Source: Paraglaciecola psychrophila 170
GTDB lineage: Bacteria > Pseudomonadota > Gammaproteobacteria > Enterobacterales > Alteromonadaceae
DNA length: 64,000 nt
Assembly (NCBI RefSeq): GCF_000347635.1
Contig: NC_020514.1
Coordinates: forward strand, 3,100,001-3,164,000
Direction of reading: 5' to 3'
Position 1 is the first letter of the stretch. Every line of letters starts with the position of its first letter. The position numbers and the translations under genes were made by a program. Under the pieces are notes generated by a model, which ran no database searches, was not told where the DNA came from, and saw nothing but the letters and a program-made list of their open reading frames with translations. Below are positions 19,308 through 28,288 of the stretch, one piece after another.

Positions 19308-19605
19308 ATGGGCCTCGGTAAATAATTATGGGCAAACACTTGAAAATATATAAATCATAATTAAACATTTTATATTCGTGGATCAACAAGAATACAAAAA
19401 TAGTCTGTTTTTAAGGTACTCATATTCGGTTTGCAGAATAAAAGTAGATACGTAGACAAACGTCATGTGATCATTTATTAACCGACATAAAAATAATAGA
19501 CTCTTTAAAGAAGTACAAAATGTCACCGAAATTAGTTTTTTTAGCAATTTTCACAGAGTCTTGCTTAGTAACTAACCAAACAGACATTTTAATGTCATAA
19601 AACGG

Positions 19606-19634
19606 TTGACGACAAAAAGCTAGATCAGCATAAT
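19606..19634 (+). promoter_or_regulatory. Predicted sigma-70 promoter of the tRNA cluster
   Basis: TTGACG at 19606-19611 and CATAAT at 19629-19634 are spaced by 17 bases. A GC-rich discriminator (ACGCGCC) follows, as in stringently controlled stable-RNA promoters. The bases from 19308 to 19605 show nothing else that I can recognise. Confidence 0.65.
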
Positions 19635-19665
19635 ACGCGCCACTTCGGAGACGGAGTAATTAAGT

Positions 19666-19742
19666 GGCAACATAGCTCAGCTGGTTAGAGCACATCACTC
19701 ATAATGATGGGGTCGCAGGTTCGAGTCCCGCTGTTGCCACCA
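19666..19742 (+). tRNA. tRNA-Met (CAT), elongator
   Basis: Acceptor arms GGCAACA and TGTTGCC, the anticodon region CACTCATAATG as in E. coli metT/metU, discriminator A and encoded CCA. The first base pair is G-C, so this is not an initiator tRNA. Confidence 0.95.
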
Positions 19743-19769
19743 CTTTTTCCTTGTTAAGGTCAAAAGTAT

Positions 19770-19854
19770 GCGGGAGTGGTGGAATTGGTAGACACGCTGG
19801 ATTTAGGTTCCAGTGCTTCACGGCGTGAGAGTTCGAGTCTCTCCTTCCGCACCA
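19770..19854 (+). tRNA. tRNA-Leu (TAG)
   Basis: Acceptor arms GCGGGAG and CTTCCGC, anticodon loop TTTAGGT with anticodon TAG, the long class II variable arm and encoded CCA. It lies 27 bases after tRNA-Met in the same predicted transcript. Confidence 0.95.
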
Positions 19855-19878
19855 ATGTTAGTAAAGTTAGGATATTGT

Positions 19879-19953
19879 TGGGGTATAGCCAAGTGGTAAG
19901 GCAACGGGTTTTGATCCCGTCATTCGTTGGTTCAAGTCCAGCTACCCCAGCCA
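19879..19953 (+). tRNA. tRNA-Gln (TTG), copy 2
   Basis: A 75-nt cloverleaf with acceptor TGGGGTA/TACCCCA, anticodon TTG, a 5-nt variable loop CATTC, discriminator G and encoded CCA. It is identical to copy 3. Confidence 0.96.
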
Positions 19954-20031
19954 TTTTTAGTGAAGTTTGCTTTTATGATAGAAGGTTTTGATTCTCGGTT
20001 ACACCGTTTTTCAAACCAGATATAGCAGCCA
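19954..20031 (+). pseudogene. Decayed tRNA-Gln remnant 4
   Basis: GAAGGTTTTGATTCTCGG matches the anticodon arm and its TTTTGA lies 77 bases after that of copy 2. A TTTTTCAAACCAGATATAG T-arm echo and the end GCAGCCA at 20031, 78 bases after the copy 2 CCA, complete the match. The acceptor 5' side is lost. Confidence 0.6.
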
Positions 20032-20193
20032 TTTTTTGGCGTTAATATTTAAGCCAGTAATTATTAGTAAGAGTTTTACATCACTTATTAATTTAGATTG
20101 AAATTATAAATTAGTTACTTTTAAAGAATTGTTTCTGTTTATTATTTTAGTTTTTTTAAAGTAGAGAATTAGCTTCATAATTATCTACACCCT

Positions 20194-20268
20194 TGGGGTA
20201 TAGCCAAGTGGTAAGGCAACGGGTTTTGATCCCGTCATTCGTTGGTTCAAGTCCAGCTACCCCAGCCA
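20194..20268 (+). tRNA. tRNA-Gln (TTG), copy 3
   Basis: Base-for-base the same 75-nt gene as copy 2, including the variable loop CATTC and discriminator G. About 160 bases of AT-rich DNA separate it from remnant 4. Confidence 0.96.
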
Positions 20269-20340
20269 CATTTAAGTACTTGCTGAGTATTGAGTTTGTT
20301 ACCGCGCTACAGATGCAGGTTCATATCGTTACTTATTGAA
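20269..20340 (+). pseudogene. Possible decayed tRNA-Gln remnant 5
   Basis: TTGAGTTTGTTACCGC lies near the expected anticodon position and GATGCAGGTTCATATCG where the T-arm should be. The match is weaker than the other remnants; it is listed because position and spacing fit. Confidence 0.3.
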
Positions 20341-20350
20341 TACAAACAAA

Positions 20351-20377
20351 ACGCCAAGCTTCTGCTTGGCGTTTTTG
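20351..20377 (+). terminator. Rho-independent terminator of the tRNA cluster
   Basis: A 9-bp stem ACGCCAAGC/GCTTGGCGT with loop TTCT, followed by TTTTGTTT. Confidence 0.88.
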
Positions 20378-20452
20378 TTTGTATTGATTTACTTTGTTCC
20401 CTAGACATAAATGCCATTAAACGGCAAACTTCCATCATTAATTTAAATACTT

Positions 20453-21871
20453 GTGAGCCATATCTTGATTAACGAAATTGTCGCCTTTATCAATAACATC
20501 CTTTGGGGTAACGGTCAGATACTGATCTACATGTTATTGGCCGCTGGTGTCTGGTTCTCGGTAAAACTTGGTTTTATTCAAATTCGTCATTTTGGGCATA
20601 TGTTTTCAGTGATGAAGGGCAGTACTAAAAGCGATAAAGCCGGTATCAGCTCCTTTCAAGCGTTATGTACTAGTTTATCCGCCAGAATCGGCACGGGTAA
20701 CCTAGCGGGAGTTGCAGTAGCGATATCATTAGGTGGCTCCGGTGCAATTTTTTGGATGTGGGTTATCGCTATTCTGGGCATGGCTACCGGCTTTGCTGAG
20801 AGTGTCTTAGGCCAATTGTATAAAGTTAAAGATACTAATGGTGAATATCGTGGTGGTCCCGCCTATTATATCCAACAGGGCCTAAATAAACGTTGGTTAG
20901 CCGTAATATTTTCATTGTTCTTATTTTTGGGTTACGGTTTTATTTTTAGTGCAGTGCAAGCAAATACTATTACCGACGCACTTAATCACGCTTATGATAT
21001 TCCTACCCTATATTCTGGTTTGGTCATTATTGTCTTAGCAGGGTTAATTGTGATTGGCGGTTTACGTGCTATCGCAAAATTTGCAGAATGGGTCGTGCCT
21101 TTTATGGCTATTTCGTATGTGTCGGTTACACTGGTTATTACTTTTTTGAACATCGATTTAGTACCCGCCATGTTATGGGACATTATTACATCCGCATTTG
21201 GCCTTCAAGAAGCGGGCGCAGGTGCAATGGGTGCAGCATTTAAACACGGCGTGCAACGTGGGCTTTACTCTAACGAAGCCGGCTCAGGTAGTGTGCCTCA
21301 CGCTGCTGCAAGTGCCACGCCTAACCCGAATCATCCTGTATCTCAAGGATACGTTCAAATGCTTGGCGTATTTATTGATACCATGATCCTTTGTACGTGT
21401 TCTGCAATCGTTATTTTATTAGCTGGTGGTGCATCAGGTGAAGGCATGGAAGGTATACGCCTGACTCAAGATGCTATGAGCTCGCACTTAGGCGAAGGTG
21501 GTGGTTATTTTGTCGCAGCAGCCATAAGTTTATTTGCGTTTACCTCCGTTGTCGCTAACTACGCATACGGTGAAAGTAACTTACATATGTTTAAACTCGA
21601 CAATAAAACAGGCCGAGCGGCATACACTGTGGGTTATCTGTTGATGATTTTATGGGGCTCTATGGCAGCTTTACCGCAAGTATGGGCGATGGCAGATATG
21701 GCATTAGGTTTAATGACGGTTATCAATATTTCTGCACTGGTTTGGATGACTCCCACTATCGTCTCAATCAGTAAAGATTATTTTGCCAAGCGAGATAGCG
21801 GCAAAGAGATCACCTATAAAGCCGGTGATTGTGAAATACAGGGTAAATCTGAAAAAGGCATTTGGGACTGA
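20453..21871 (+). CDS. Alanine/glycine:sodium symporter (AGCS family)
   Basis: This 472-residue inner membrane protein takes up alanine or glycine with sodium. It has about 10-11 hydrophobic segments and the AGCS signatures ALCTSLSARIGTGNLAGVA and GVQRGLYSNEAGSGSVPHAAA. The open frame begins with GTG at 20453, which has a poor ribosome site; a TTG at 20465 is an alternative. It is a single-gene unit with terminators on both sides. Substrate choice between Ala and Gly cannot be made by eye. Confidence 0.92.
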   Translation: MSHILINEIVAFINNILWGNGQILIYMLLAAGVWFSVKLGFIQIRHFGHMFSVMKGSTKSDKAGISSFQALCTSLSARIGTGNLAGVAVAISLGGSGAIFWMWVIAILGMATGFAESVLGQLYKVKDTNGEYRGGPAYYIQQGLNKRWLAVIFSLFLFLGYGFIFSAVQANTITDALNHAYDIPTLYSGLVIIVLAGLIVIGGLRAIAKFAEWVVPFMAISYVSVTLVITFLNIDLVPAMLWDIITSAFGLQEAGAGAMGAAFKHGVQRGLYSNEAGSGSVPHAAASATPNPNHPVSQGYVQMLGVFIDTMILCTCSAIVILLAGGASGEGMEGIRLTQDAMSSHLGEGGGYFVAAAISLFAFTSVVANYAYGESNLHMFKLDNKTGRAAYTVGYLLMILWGSMAALPQVWAMADMALGLMTVINISALVWMTPTIVSISKDYFAKRDSGKEITYKAGDCEIQGKSEKGIWD

Positions 21872-21895
21872 TTGAGTCATCTTAGTAATAATCCA

Positions 21896-21927
21896 TTAAA
21901 AAGGGGCTTTCAAAAACCCCTTTTTAA
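21896..21927 (+). terminator. Terminator after the symporter gene
   Basis: TTAAAAAGGGG pairs with CCCCTTTTTAA across a 10-base loop. The flanking A and T tracts would serve both this gene and the convergent AhpD-like gene. Confidence 0.8.
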
Positions 21928-21949
21928 TTTAACTTTGTGACCCGTCTTA

Positions 21950-22498
21950 TTATTTATTCCAAGTAAACACTTTAAAAGGTTCATCGACAGGTGTATCAGC
22001 AAGGTGATTAGTAAAGTTACTCATTACTTTTTGAGCCAAAACTAGCACTATATCGAGTAGGTTTTGTTTGCTAAAACCTGCTGCATAAAATGTATCTATA
22101 TCAGATTTTTCAATCACTCCTCTATTTCTAACCATCAGCAGAGTTGTATCCCGCAAGGCTTCTAATTTAGTCGATTTAAGAGGGGTTTGATTACGCAAAG
22201 CTTCTGTTATAGCTTCATCGACGTTCATCATATTGGCGATAGCGGTATGAGCGGGAACGCAATAATGGCAGGCATGCTCAACATTAATGGTTTGCCATAC
22301 GACAGTGAGCTCTTCATTATCAAAAGATGCCTTTTGCGCTAATCCATGTAACGTTTGGTAAGCTTCTAGTAAAGCAGGTGACTCAGCCATAACAGCATGA
22401 AGGTTGGGGATCATACCAAAACCTTTTATTGAATTTTCTAATAAAGGTTTAGCCGCTTCTGATGCAGTTTCTAAGTTATATAATTCAAAATTACTCAT
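21950..22498 (-). CDS. AhpD-like carboxymuconolactone decarboxylase family protein
   Basis: The 182-residue protein carries the AhpD-core motif HACHYCVPAH, giving the redox CxxC plus His of alkylhydroperoxidase-like proteins. The MIPNLHAVMAESP segment places it with peroxidase-related CMD family members. The likely role is thiol-dependent peroxide or aldehyde defence, but the substrate is unknown. The start is set at MSNFELYN because AGAGAG lies just upstream; 18 extra codons in the open frame have no ribosome site and cross the operator. It is divergent from the TetR gene and likely its target. Confidence 0.85.
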   Translation of the reverse strand: MSNFELYNLETASEAAKPLLENSIKGFGMIPNLHAVMAESPALLEAYQTLHGLAQKASFDNEELTVVWQTINVEHACHYCVPAHTAIANMMNVDEAITEALRNQTPLKSTKLEALRDTTLLMVRNRGVIEKSDIDTFYAAGFSKQNLLDIVLVLAQKVMSNFTNHLADTPVDEPFKVFTWNK

Positions 22499-22543
22499 AT
22501 ATCTCTCTTCTATTAATAAGTTTAGGGTGCAAATATAACTGGA

Positions 22544-22584
22544 CTTGAACATTTGTTCAAGCTAAGTTTGAACATTCGTTCAAG
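22544..22584. promoter_or_regulatory. Twin TetR operator palindromes
   Basis: Two nearly identical palindromes, CTTGAACATTTGTTCAAG (22544-22561) and TTTGAACATTCGTTCAAG (22567-22584), lie between the divergent AhpD-like and TetR genes. Equivalent bases are 23 apart, about two helical turns. They are the obvious binding sites for the neighbouring regulator, which would then control both genes. Confidence 0.82.
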
Positions 22585-22607
22585 CAGCTAAGACGAGGTC
22601 CCCTATT

Positions 22608-23186
22608 TTGAAGTATGATCATACAGATGCATTAAATAAAGCCACTGAGCTTTTTTGGCAGAAAGGCTATCAAGGTACTAAGATGCGTGACTTACAGGAG
22701 CACCTGGATATGCGGCCCGGTAGCATTTATGCTGGGTTTGGTAGTAAAGAGGCGATGTTTTTACAAGTATTGGATTGTTATGTTGAACAGAGTCTACTAA
22801 AAATAGATGAATACGACCGCTTAGCAACTCATCCACTTGAAGCGTTAAAAGACTTCGTAAGTGGTTTTATTTTTGTTGAAGGTAAGCTTGAAAACTCCAG
22901 AGTTTGTTTATTAGTCAAAACAGTATCTGAATCAGAAACAAGTCAGCCTAAATTACACACTCATGCATTATTAGGCCTAAAAAAGATTGAAAGAAAATTC
23001 ACAGCGTTATTCACCCAAGCACAGCAGCTAAAATTATTAAGCCAAACAGCCAACCCTGAACAGCTAGGTAAATGGTTACAAATGCAGATTATGGGTTTAG
23101 TGATTTATTCAAAAAATTGCGCAGAAAAGGAGGATATTGTTCTGATGATTGAGCATATATTTTCCACACTTAGGCAACCTTCTTAA
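22608..23186 (+). CDS. TetR/AcrR family transcriptional regulator
   Basis: The 192-residue protein has an N-terminal TetR helix-turn-helix (ALNKATELFWQKGYQGTKMRDL, then RPGSIYAGFGSKEAMF) and a C-terminal ligand domain. It starts with TTG at 22608, preceded by GAGG ten bases upstream. It is divergent from the AhpD-like gene over two operator palindromes, and its stop is two bases from that of the convergent YkgJ gene. By context it is probably a local repressor relieved by an electrophile or peroxide, as with NemR or AcuR relatives; the ligand is inferred, not seen. Confidence 0.9.
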   Translation: MKYDHTDALNKATELFWQKGYQGTKMRDLQEHLDMRPGSIYAGFGSKEAMFLQVLDCYVEQSLLKIDEYDRLATHPLEALKDFVSGFIFVEGKLENSRVCLLVKTVSESETSQPKLHTHALLGLKKIERKFTALFTQAQQLKLLSQTANPEQLGKWLQMQIMGLVIYSKNCAEKEDIVLMIEHIFSTLRQPS

Positions 23187-23188
23187 CT

Positions 23189-23587
23189 TTAATCAAATGC
23201 TGGACGGCTATCAGATAACAACCGATCTAACTCTTTTTGTGCTTGTTTAGGGTTGAGTAAATCCCCTTGTTGCAACATCTCACATTCATCGTTGATCATC
23301 TGTTTAACTGTTACAGGGTAAAAGCGACAATCTTCAGGGCGGTCATAATATATATCACAGGTATACATGTTTTTTGTTGGCTCAGCTGGGTTTTTAGTTT
23401 CTCGCAAAAAAGGGCACAAAGATAACTGTTTACCACTTTGTGGTGAAAACCAAATCAAGCCCTTTTTGACATAGGCAGCGACATCTGGCTTAAACAGCTC
23501 CCACATATCGATGTCTTGATCTGATGCAGACAAATCGCCATTGCTGTATTTAATACAGCATTTGCCACAAGAGTTGCAATCTTGCAT
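23189..23587 (-). CDS. YkgJ family cysteine cluster protein
   Basis: The 132-residue protein opens with CNSCGKCCIKY and has further cysteines in LCPFL, MYTCDIY and EDCRFYP, the pattern of the YkgJ/CxxCxxCC family thought to bind zinc or an Fe-S cluster. Its function is not known. It lies 26 bases downstream of the ylqF gene and is probably co-transcribed with it. Confidence 0.85.
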   Translation of the reverse strand: MQDCNSCGKCCIKYSNGDLSASDQDIDMWELFKPDVAAYVKKGLIWFSPQSGKQLSLCPFLRETKNPAEPTKNMYTCDIYYDRPEDCRFYPVTVKQMINDECEMLQQGDLLNPKQAQKELDRLLSDSRPAFD

Positions 23588-23612
23588 TAGGCCAACATCA
23601 TATTTAGTGTCA

Positions 23613-24627
23613 TTATTTCCTGCGACTTGATTGTTTTTTCATACGTGCCGACTGTTCTGCCCTGTCGTTCTCGCGCTTTTCTTTACGATCTTTTTTATCC
23701 GGTGTTAAAGAACCTGTTTTAAAACGCTCTTTTCTGTCAACCTTATCAGCGATTTTTTTAGCGGCAACCGCAGCCATCTCTATTACCTCTTGTTCAATCA
23801 TTAGAGGTGTTTCGAGACTAATACGGCCAAGTTTACCAGACCGCAATTCATTGATTAATACTTCACATATTTTATGTAAGTTAACCCGGCCCCCTGACAT
23901 TAATGCGCCACGACGAGCTGCTGCTAGCTCTAGAAACTCAATTTCAGTGTCAGGAATAGTTGCTAATTCAAAACGAGACTTGAGTAATTCTGGGTAGGCC
24001 TTAATCAAATAATCTGCGGCAAAAAAGCCCACATCATCATATTCCATGGCGGTATCTTTAATTGCACCTGTAGAGGCTAATCGATATCCGCTATTTGGGT
24101 TTTCTAATTTTTGGCCATAATATGCCTGGGGTATCAAATAAGGTAATACCATTTCCCAAACTAATACGCTGTTGGGTTTTAGTGACAGCGGCTTCGTTAC
24201 CCGTTTTAGCGATCACCCGATCCGCGAGAATATTAATCAGGGTTGACTTACCAACATTAGGGATACCTACGATCATAGTATGGATAGCTTTCACACTCGC
24301 GTCTTTTTCAGGTAACATTTTCCGGCATAGCTCCAAGATTTGTTTCATCTTGGCTGGCTCTTCAGTGGTAGAGGTGAACGTTTTAACTGATCTTTCACGC
24401 TCTAAAAACTCCTGCCATGCCGCTGTCACGTCTGGATCCGCGAGGTCAGTTTTACTCAATACTTTGATGCAGGGCTTATCTCCCCGTAACTGAGCAATCA
24501 TCGGGTTTTCGCTGGAATATGGAATACGTGCGTCAAGTACTTCAATTAATACATCAACTTGCGGCAATGCTTCTTTTATTTCTTTCTGAGCTTTGTGCAT
24601 ATGCCCGGGATACCAATGAACTGCCAT
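23613..24627 (-). CDS. ylqF: Ribosome biogenesis GTPase YlqF, frameshifted
   Basis: YlqF (RbgA) is a circularly permuted GTPase for 50S assembly. The N-terminal frame starts MAVHWYPGHMHKA and holds G4 LSKTDLAD, then the P-loop [12 protein letters not shown] and G3 DTPGILWPK. The second frame resumes LENPNSGYRLASTGAIKD and ends in a basic tail. Removing one T from the five-T run at 24108-24112 joins them into 337 residues. The break lies just after G3, so neither piece alone would be functional; an assembly error is likely. Confidence 0.88.
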
Positions 24628-24688
24628 CTGATCTGCCTATTTAATTAATCTGAAAATACGATGTGAAATATTATTGTGAACAATAGCT

Positions 24689-24865
24689 TTAGTTGGCGTA
24701 ATGCATAATCAATTGAATAATCACCATAATCACTAACAATGGCAAGATCCAAAGACCCAACGTACCCATTTGTTCGCCCGACATCCTGAACTTGGAACGT
24801 TCAATCAAGGGAACAATGACGACTAAAGCAATAAATAAAACGCCTAAAATAATGAATACTGTCAT
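24689..24865 (-). CDS. Small membrane protein, 58 residues
   Basis: This short frame begins MTVFIILGVLFIALVVIVP and ends IQLIMHYAN. It has two hydrophobic helices around a polar ERSKFRMSGEQMG loop, with AGGT eight bases before the ATG. It sits between ylqF and the ubiquinone hydroxylase gene on the same strand. I do not recognise the family. The two-helix shape and ribosome site argue that it is translated. Confidence 0.55.
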   Translation of the reverse strand: MTVFIILGVLFIALVVIVPLIERSKFRMSGEQMGTLGLWILPLLVIMVIIQLIMHYAN

Positions 24866-24919
24866 CTGTTACCTACCCTTTATTTGCGACTGTTAGTCTT
24901 TCATATACAAACTTAATGA

Positions 24920-26101
24920 TTAAGCCAAGCCCATGGCATATTTCATTACATTGTTTTTTATTGGGCCGGAATGATTTGCCAACTTCAAACCTATATTCCG
25001 CAATATTTTGAGTGGCATATTATTATTACTAAATGTGGAATACAGTAAATCCATAGAACTCATCATTACTAGGTTATCTCTGCGACGAGCAACTTCATAT
25101 TTTTTTAACCAATTGCAGTAATGATTGGGCTGCAACACCGATGTGCAAGCTTCTATAGTAAGCTGTTTATTGATTACGCTAAGTAAGGCAGCTACATCTT
25201 TAAAACCTAAGTTAACCCCCTGCCCAGCTAACGGGTTAATTGTATGAGCCGCATCGCCAATCAGCACTGTGTTACCTTTAAAATATTGATTTGCATGCAT
25301 ACGGGTCAACGGAAAAGCAGCCACATCGAGCACTTCAAAATCAGGTAGGTCAGCTGGAAAATGTTGTAAAATATGTTGTTTTAGCTTTATTTTAGACAAA
25401 CTTTTTAAATGTTTAATGTCTTGTGCGTTGTGATACCAAACCAGCGATGCAAAACCATCGTATAAGGGTAAAAATGCCATAGGCCCATCAGGAGTGAATT
25501 GTTGCCAGGTAATGTCTTGTTGCACAGCATAGGTTTTAATTTGAATGCCTAGAGCCTGCTGCGCATATTGCCAACCTTGCACACCTATGTTGGCAGCGTC
25601 GCGAACCGCTGAATTAGCACCATCAGCACCAATCAAAATTTTTGCGTGAATAATTTGGCCATCTTCTAGGGTTACTTGGGATGCATCAGTAGATGTTATA
25701 TTCGTAACTTTTAGGTTTTTATAAAAAACCACGTTTTGATTATTATTAATCACTGCGTGTAAGCCCAATTGAACAAGTCGATTTTCAATAATGTGACCAA
25801 GATGAGGTTGCTCAATTGCATTGCAATCAAAGTCAGTACGGCAAGAAGGTTTATCCCATACTGACAAACGTTTATAAGGACACAGACGCATACTTTTAAT
25901 ATGAGCCCATGCTCCTAAGTCTTGCAGCAAGGCTTCAGAGGTTAAACTAATGGCAGAAACTCGCATATCAGGAGTTTGTTTAGAATCAAAAAGCACCGGC
26001 ATTGAGGGCTCAATTATCGCCACTTTAAAGTTAAGCTTTGCCAACCCCAAAGCCATAGCCGAACCGACCATTCCACCGCCCACCACACAAAAATCAAACA
26101 C
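24920..26101 (-). CDS. UbiH/UbiF/VisC family FAD-dependent hydroxylase
   Basis: This flavoprotein monooxygenase hydroxylates a ubiquinone precursor ring. The 393 residues carry the N-terminal FAD motif VVGGGMVGSAMALGLA, the middle GADGANSAVRDAA motif and the C-terminal LIGDAAHTINPLAGQGVNLGF. The exact ring position (UbiH, UbiF or UbiI type) cannot be assigned by eye; the MVGSAMALGL form is common in UbiF/COQ6 proteins. Confidence 0.88.
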   Translation of the reverse strand: MFDFCVVGGGMVGSAMALGLAKLNFKVAIIEPSMPVLFDSKQTPDMRVSAISLTSEALLQDLGAWAHIKSMRLCPYKRLSVWDKPSCRTDFDCNAIEQPHLGHIIENRLVQLGLHAVINNNQNVVFYKNLKVTNITSTDASQVTLEDGQIIHAKILIGADGANSAVRDAANIGVQGWQYAQQALGIQIKTYAVQQDITWQQFTPDGPMAFLPLYDGFASLVWYHNAQDIKHLKSLSKIKLKQHILQHFPADLPDFEVLDVAAFPLTRMHANQYFKGNTVLIGDAAHTINPLAGQGVNLGFKDVAALLSVINKQLTIEACTSVLQPNHYCNWLKKYEVARRRDNLVMMSSMDLLYSTFSNNNMPLKILRNIGLKLANHSGPIKNNVMKYAMGLA

Positions 26102-26467
26102 GTTTTTTTTCCTTTTTACTACATACCATTAGTTTAACAAAAAAAGGCGAAGATTTACGTTAAAACATCTAAATACTACTATCCTTAATATTGCCCAATA
26201 CGGCGTTTATATTGAGATGACTAAAACACTATTTGCAACGGCAATGAAATGGCCAAAGGCACAACAGGTCCTAACCCATGAGCCAAATATTCAGGGGAAT
26301 TTTGCCCTGCCTAAAACAGTCAATACAAAGACAATGATTCTTCGCCTTAAACATCAACATCAGACGCGGCTAAGTGGCTAATTATTCTACAAAAACATTG
26401 TTTATAGAGTCTTTGCATTCTACCCTAGATTAAAGTTATTTATACAAATCACACAGAAGAGAGACTT
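26102..26467. other. Intergenic region before pfkA
   Basis: This gap holds the divergent promoters of the ubiquinone hydroxylase and pfkA. A 54-codon frame at 26217-26381 (MTKTLFATAMKWPK...) lacks a good ribosome site and matches nothing I know; it is probably chance. Nothing else stands out. Confidence 0.4.
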
Positions 26468-27463
26468 ATGAAAAAAATCGCTGTTTTGACATCGGGTGGT
26501 GATGCCCCAGGTATGAATGCTTGTATTCGTTCAATTGTTCTCACAGCGGATCATTATGAACTTGAAGTGATTGGTTATAAAGATGGTTATAACGGCCTAA
26601 TTGACCAAGAATTTAAACTGCTCGTTCCTGCCAATGTGACGAATATCATTCAGCGAGGCGGCACGATATTAAAAAGTGGTCGCTGTGATGATTTTCATAC
26701 TGAGGAAAGTGGTAGAGCCGCAGCCAAAAACCTACAGGATTTAAATGTAGATGCATTGTTAGTGATTGGTGGTAATGGTTCTTTTCGTGGTGCACATCAT
26801 TTATGTAAATACTATAAAGGACAAGTCATAGGCTTACCCGGCACCATAGACAATGACATAAGCGGTACAGATGCCACTATTGGATATTATACTGCCATTG
26901 AAACCGCACTCGATCCCATTGATAAAGTGCGAGATACCGCAGATGCTTTTGAGCGTATATTTTTAATTGAAGTCATGGGAAGACATGCAGGGTTTATTGC
27001 CTTGAATGCCGCAGTGGCATCTGCTGTAGATAGAGTGGTAGTCCCAGAAGCTTGCAATGATATTGACTTGGAAGTGGATAACATTATCGAACATCTACAT
27101 GCAGTTTATAGTCAGCAGGGGATCTCGAGTTACATAGTCGTGATGAGTGAAAACTTATTACCCGGAGGGGGTAATGTCGCTGGCGAAAATGCTCACTGAT
27201 AAAACTCAAATCGAGTGTCGACCTGTTATATTAGGTCACGTTCAAAGAGGAGATTCACCTGTTAGCCAAGACAGAATTTTAGCAACTAAGTTGGGTGCTT
27301 ATGCAGTTGAGCAGGCATTAGCAGGGCAAAACAATATAATGGTGGGTGAACATAATAATCAGTTAATCACACCACCGCTTGAAATAAGTTGGCAACAAAA
27401 AAGCCTCTTGATACATATTTGTTGAAGTTCCAACAACAATTATTCAACACCACACCATTATAA
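26468..27463 (+). CDS. pfkA: 6-phosphofructokinase, two frameshifts
   Basis: ATP-dependent phosphofructokinase makes fructose 1,6-bisphosphate. The first frame has LTSGGDAPGMN, IGGNGSFRGA, the catalytic GTIDNDISGTDATIG and EVMGRHAGFIA. The Gly residues at the two diagnostic sites favour ATP over PPi as donor. One extra G in the run 27167-27171 shifts to a frame with VMSLAKMLTDKT and GHVQRGDSPVSQDRILATKLG. One missing A in the run 27397-27402 shifts again to a C-terminus ending FNTTPL at 27463. Repaired length is 331 residues, normal for the family. The convergent regulator gene overlaps its end by six bases. Confidence 0.88.
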
Positions 27464-28288
27464 TTTAATCATCTCCTTCACACGATCACGATGACTACGA
27501 CTAACTTTGAGTTCAGTGCCATTGTTTAAGATTAAGTGGTATTCGCCACTAATATGACTGACCATTTTTTGTACGAACTTAATATTAACCATCGCCGAAC
27601 GATGAGCTCGAACGAATTTTTTGGGATCGAGATCCTTTTCTAGCTCTTTCATAGTGCGGCGCATAATATGGGTCTGATCCGTTGCGTGCACACACATATA
27701 ATCACCAGCAGCATCAATCCATTGAATATCATTGACTGCCACACGGGTCACTTCGGAACCATCTTTTATGGCTAAAATATCAGGATAAGGGTTAGTAGTA
27801 ATGGGTTCACCGCTAGCTAATTTCCGCAAAATATCTTCACAATCATCACCGGTAAAATCAGCGACCAACCTCGCAAGTTTTTGATTGTTACCATCTTGTT
27901 GTTTTCGTTCTAGCATCAACTGTACTTTATCAACTGCGTCTTTCAGACGTCTCTCATCCACTGGTTTTAATACATAATCCAAAGCGTGTACGTCAAATGC
28001 TTTGATCGCATAAGAGTCAAATGCGGTAACGAACACAATCAAAGGAATAGGTTGCTTTAATTCTTGTAGTTTATTAATGACTTGAAAACCATTCAGCCCG
28101 GGCATTTGAATATCTAGAAATACCAAGTCAGGACGCACCTGAGGAATGAGTGTTACGGCCTCTAATCCATTTTTACATTCACCAACAATGTCAATATTGT
28201 TAAACTCAGCCAAACGTAAGGACAATCCCTTACGTGCGAGAGGTTCGTCGTCAACTATGACAGTACTAATTTTCAATTTTTTTGTCAT
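27458..28288 (-). CDS. LytR/AlgR-type response regulator
   Basis: The 276-residue protein has a receiver domain (VIVDDEPLARKG, phospho-acceptor in VFLDIQMPGLNG, LDYVLKPVD) and a C-terminal LytTR DNA-binding domain (about residues 170-276; VRAHRSAMVNIKFV). It forms a two-component pair with the kinase upstream, overlapping it by 23 bases. Its targets are not evident. Confidence 0.93.
   Translation of the reverse strand: MTKKLKISTVIVDDEPLARKGLSLRLAEFNNIDIVGECKNGLEAVTLIPQVRPDLVFLDIQMPGLNGFQVINKLQELKQPIPLIVFVTAFDSYAIKAFDVHALDYVLKPVDERRLKDAVDKVQLMLERKQQDGNNQKLARLVADFTGDDCEDILRKLASGEPITTNPYPDILAIKDGSEVTRVAVNDIQWIDAAGDYMCVHATDQTHIMRRTMKELEKDLDPKKFVRAHRSAMVNIKFVQKMVSHISGEYHLILNNGTELKVSRSHRDRVKEMIKL

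Noticed and set aside
20290..20472. 60-codon frame after the last tRNA-Gln
   Set aside because: It runs through the tRNA terminator hairpin and the decayed tRNA segment.
26217..26381. 54-codon frame before pfkA
   Set aside because: There is no ribosome site and no similarity to a known small protein.
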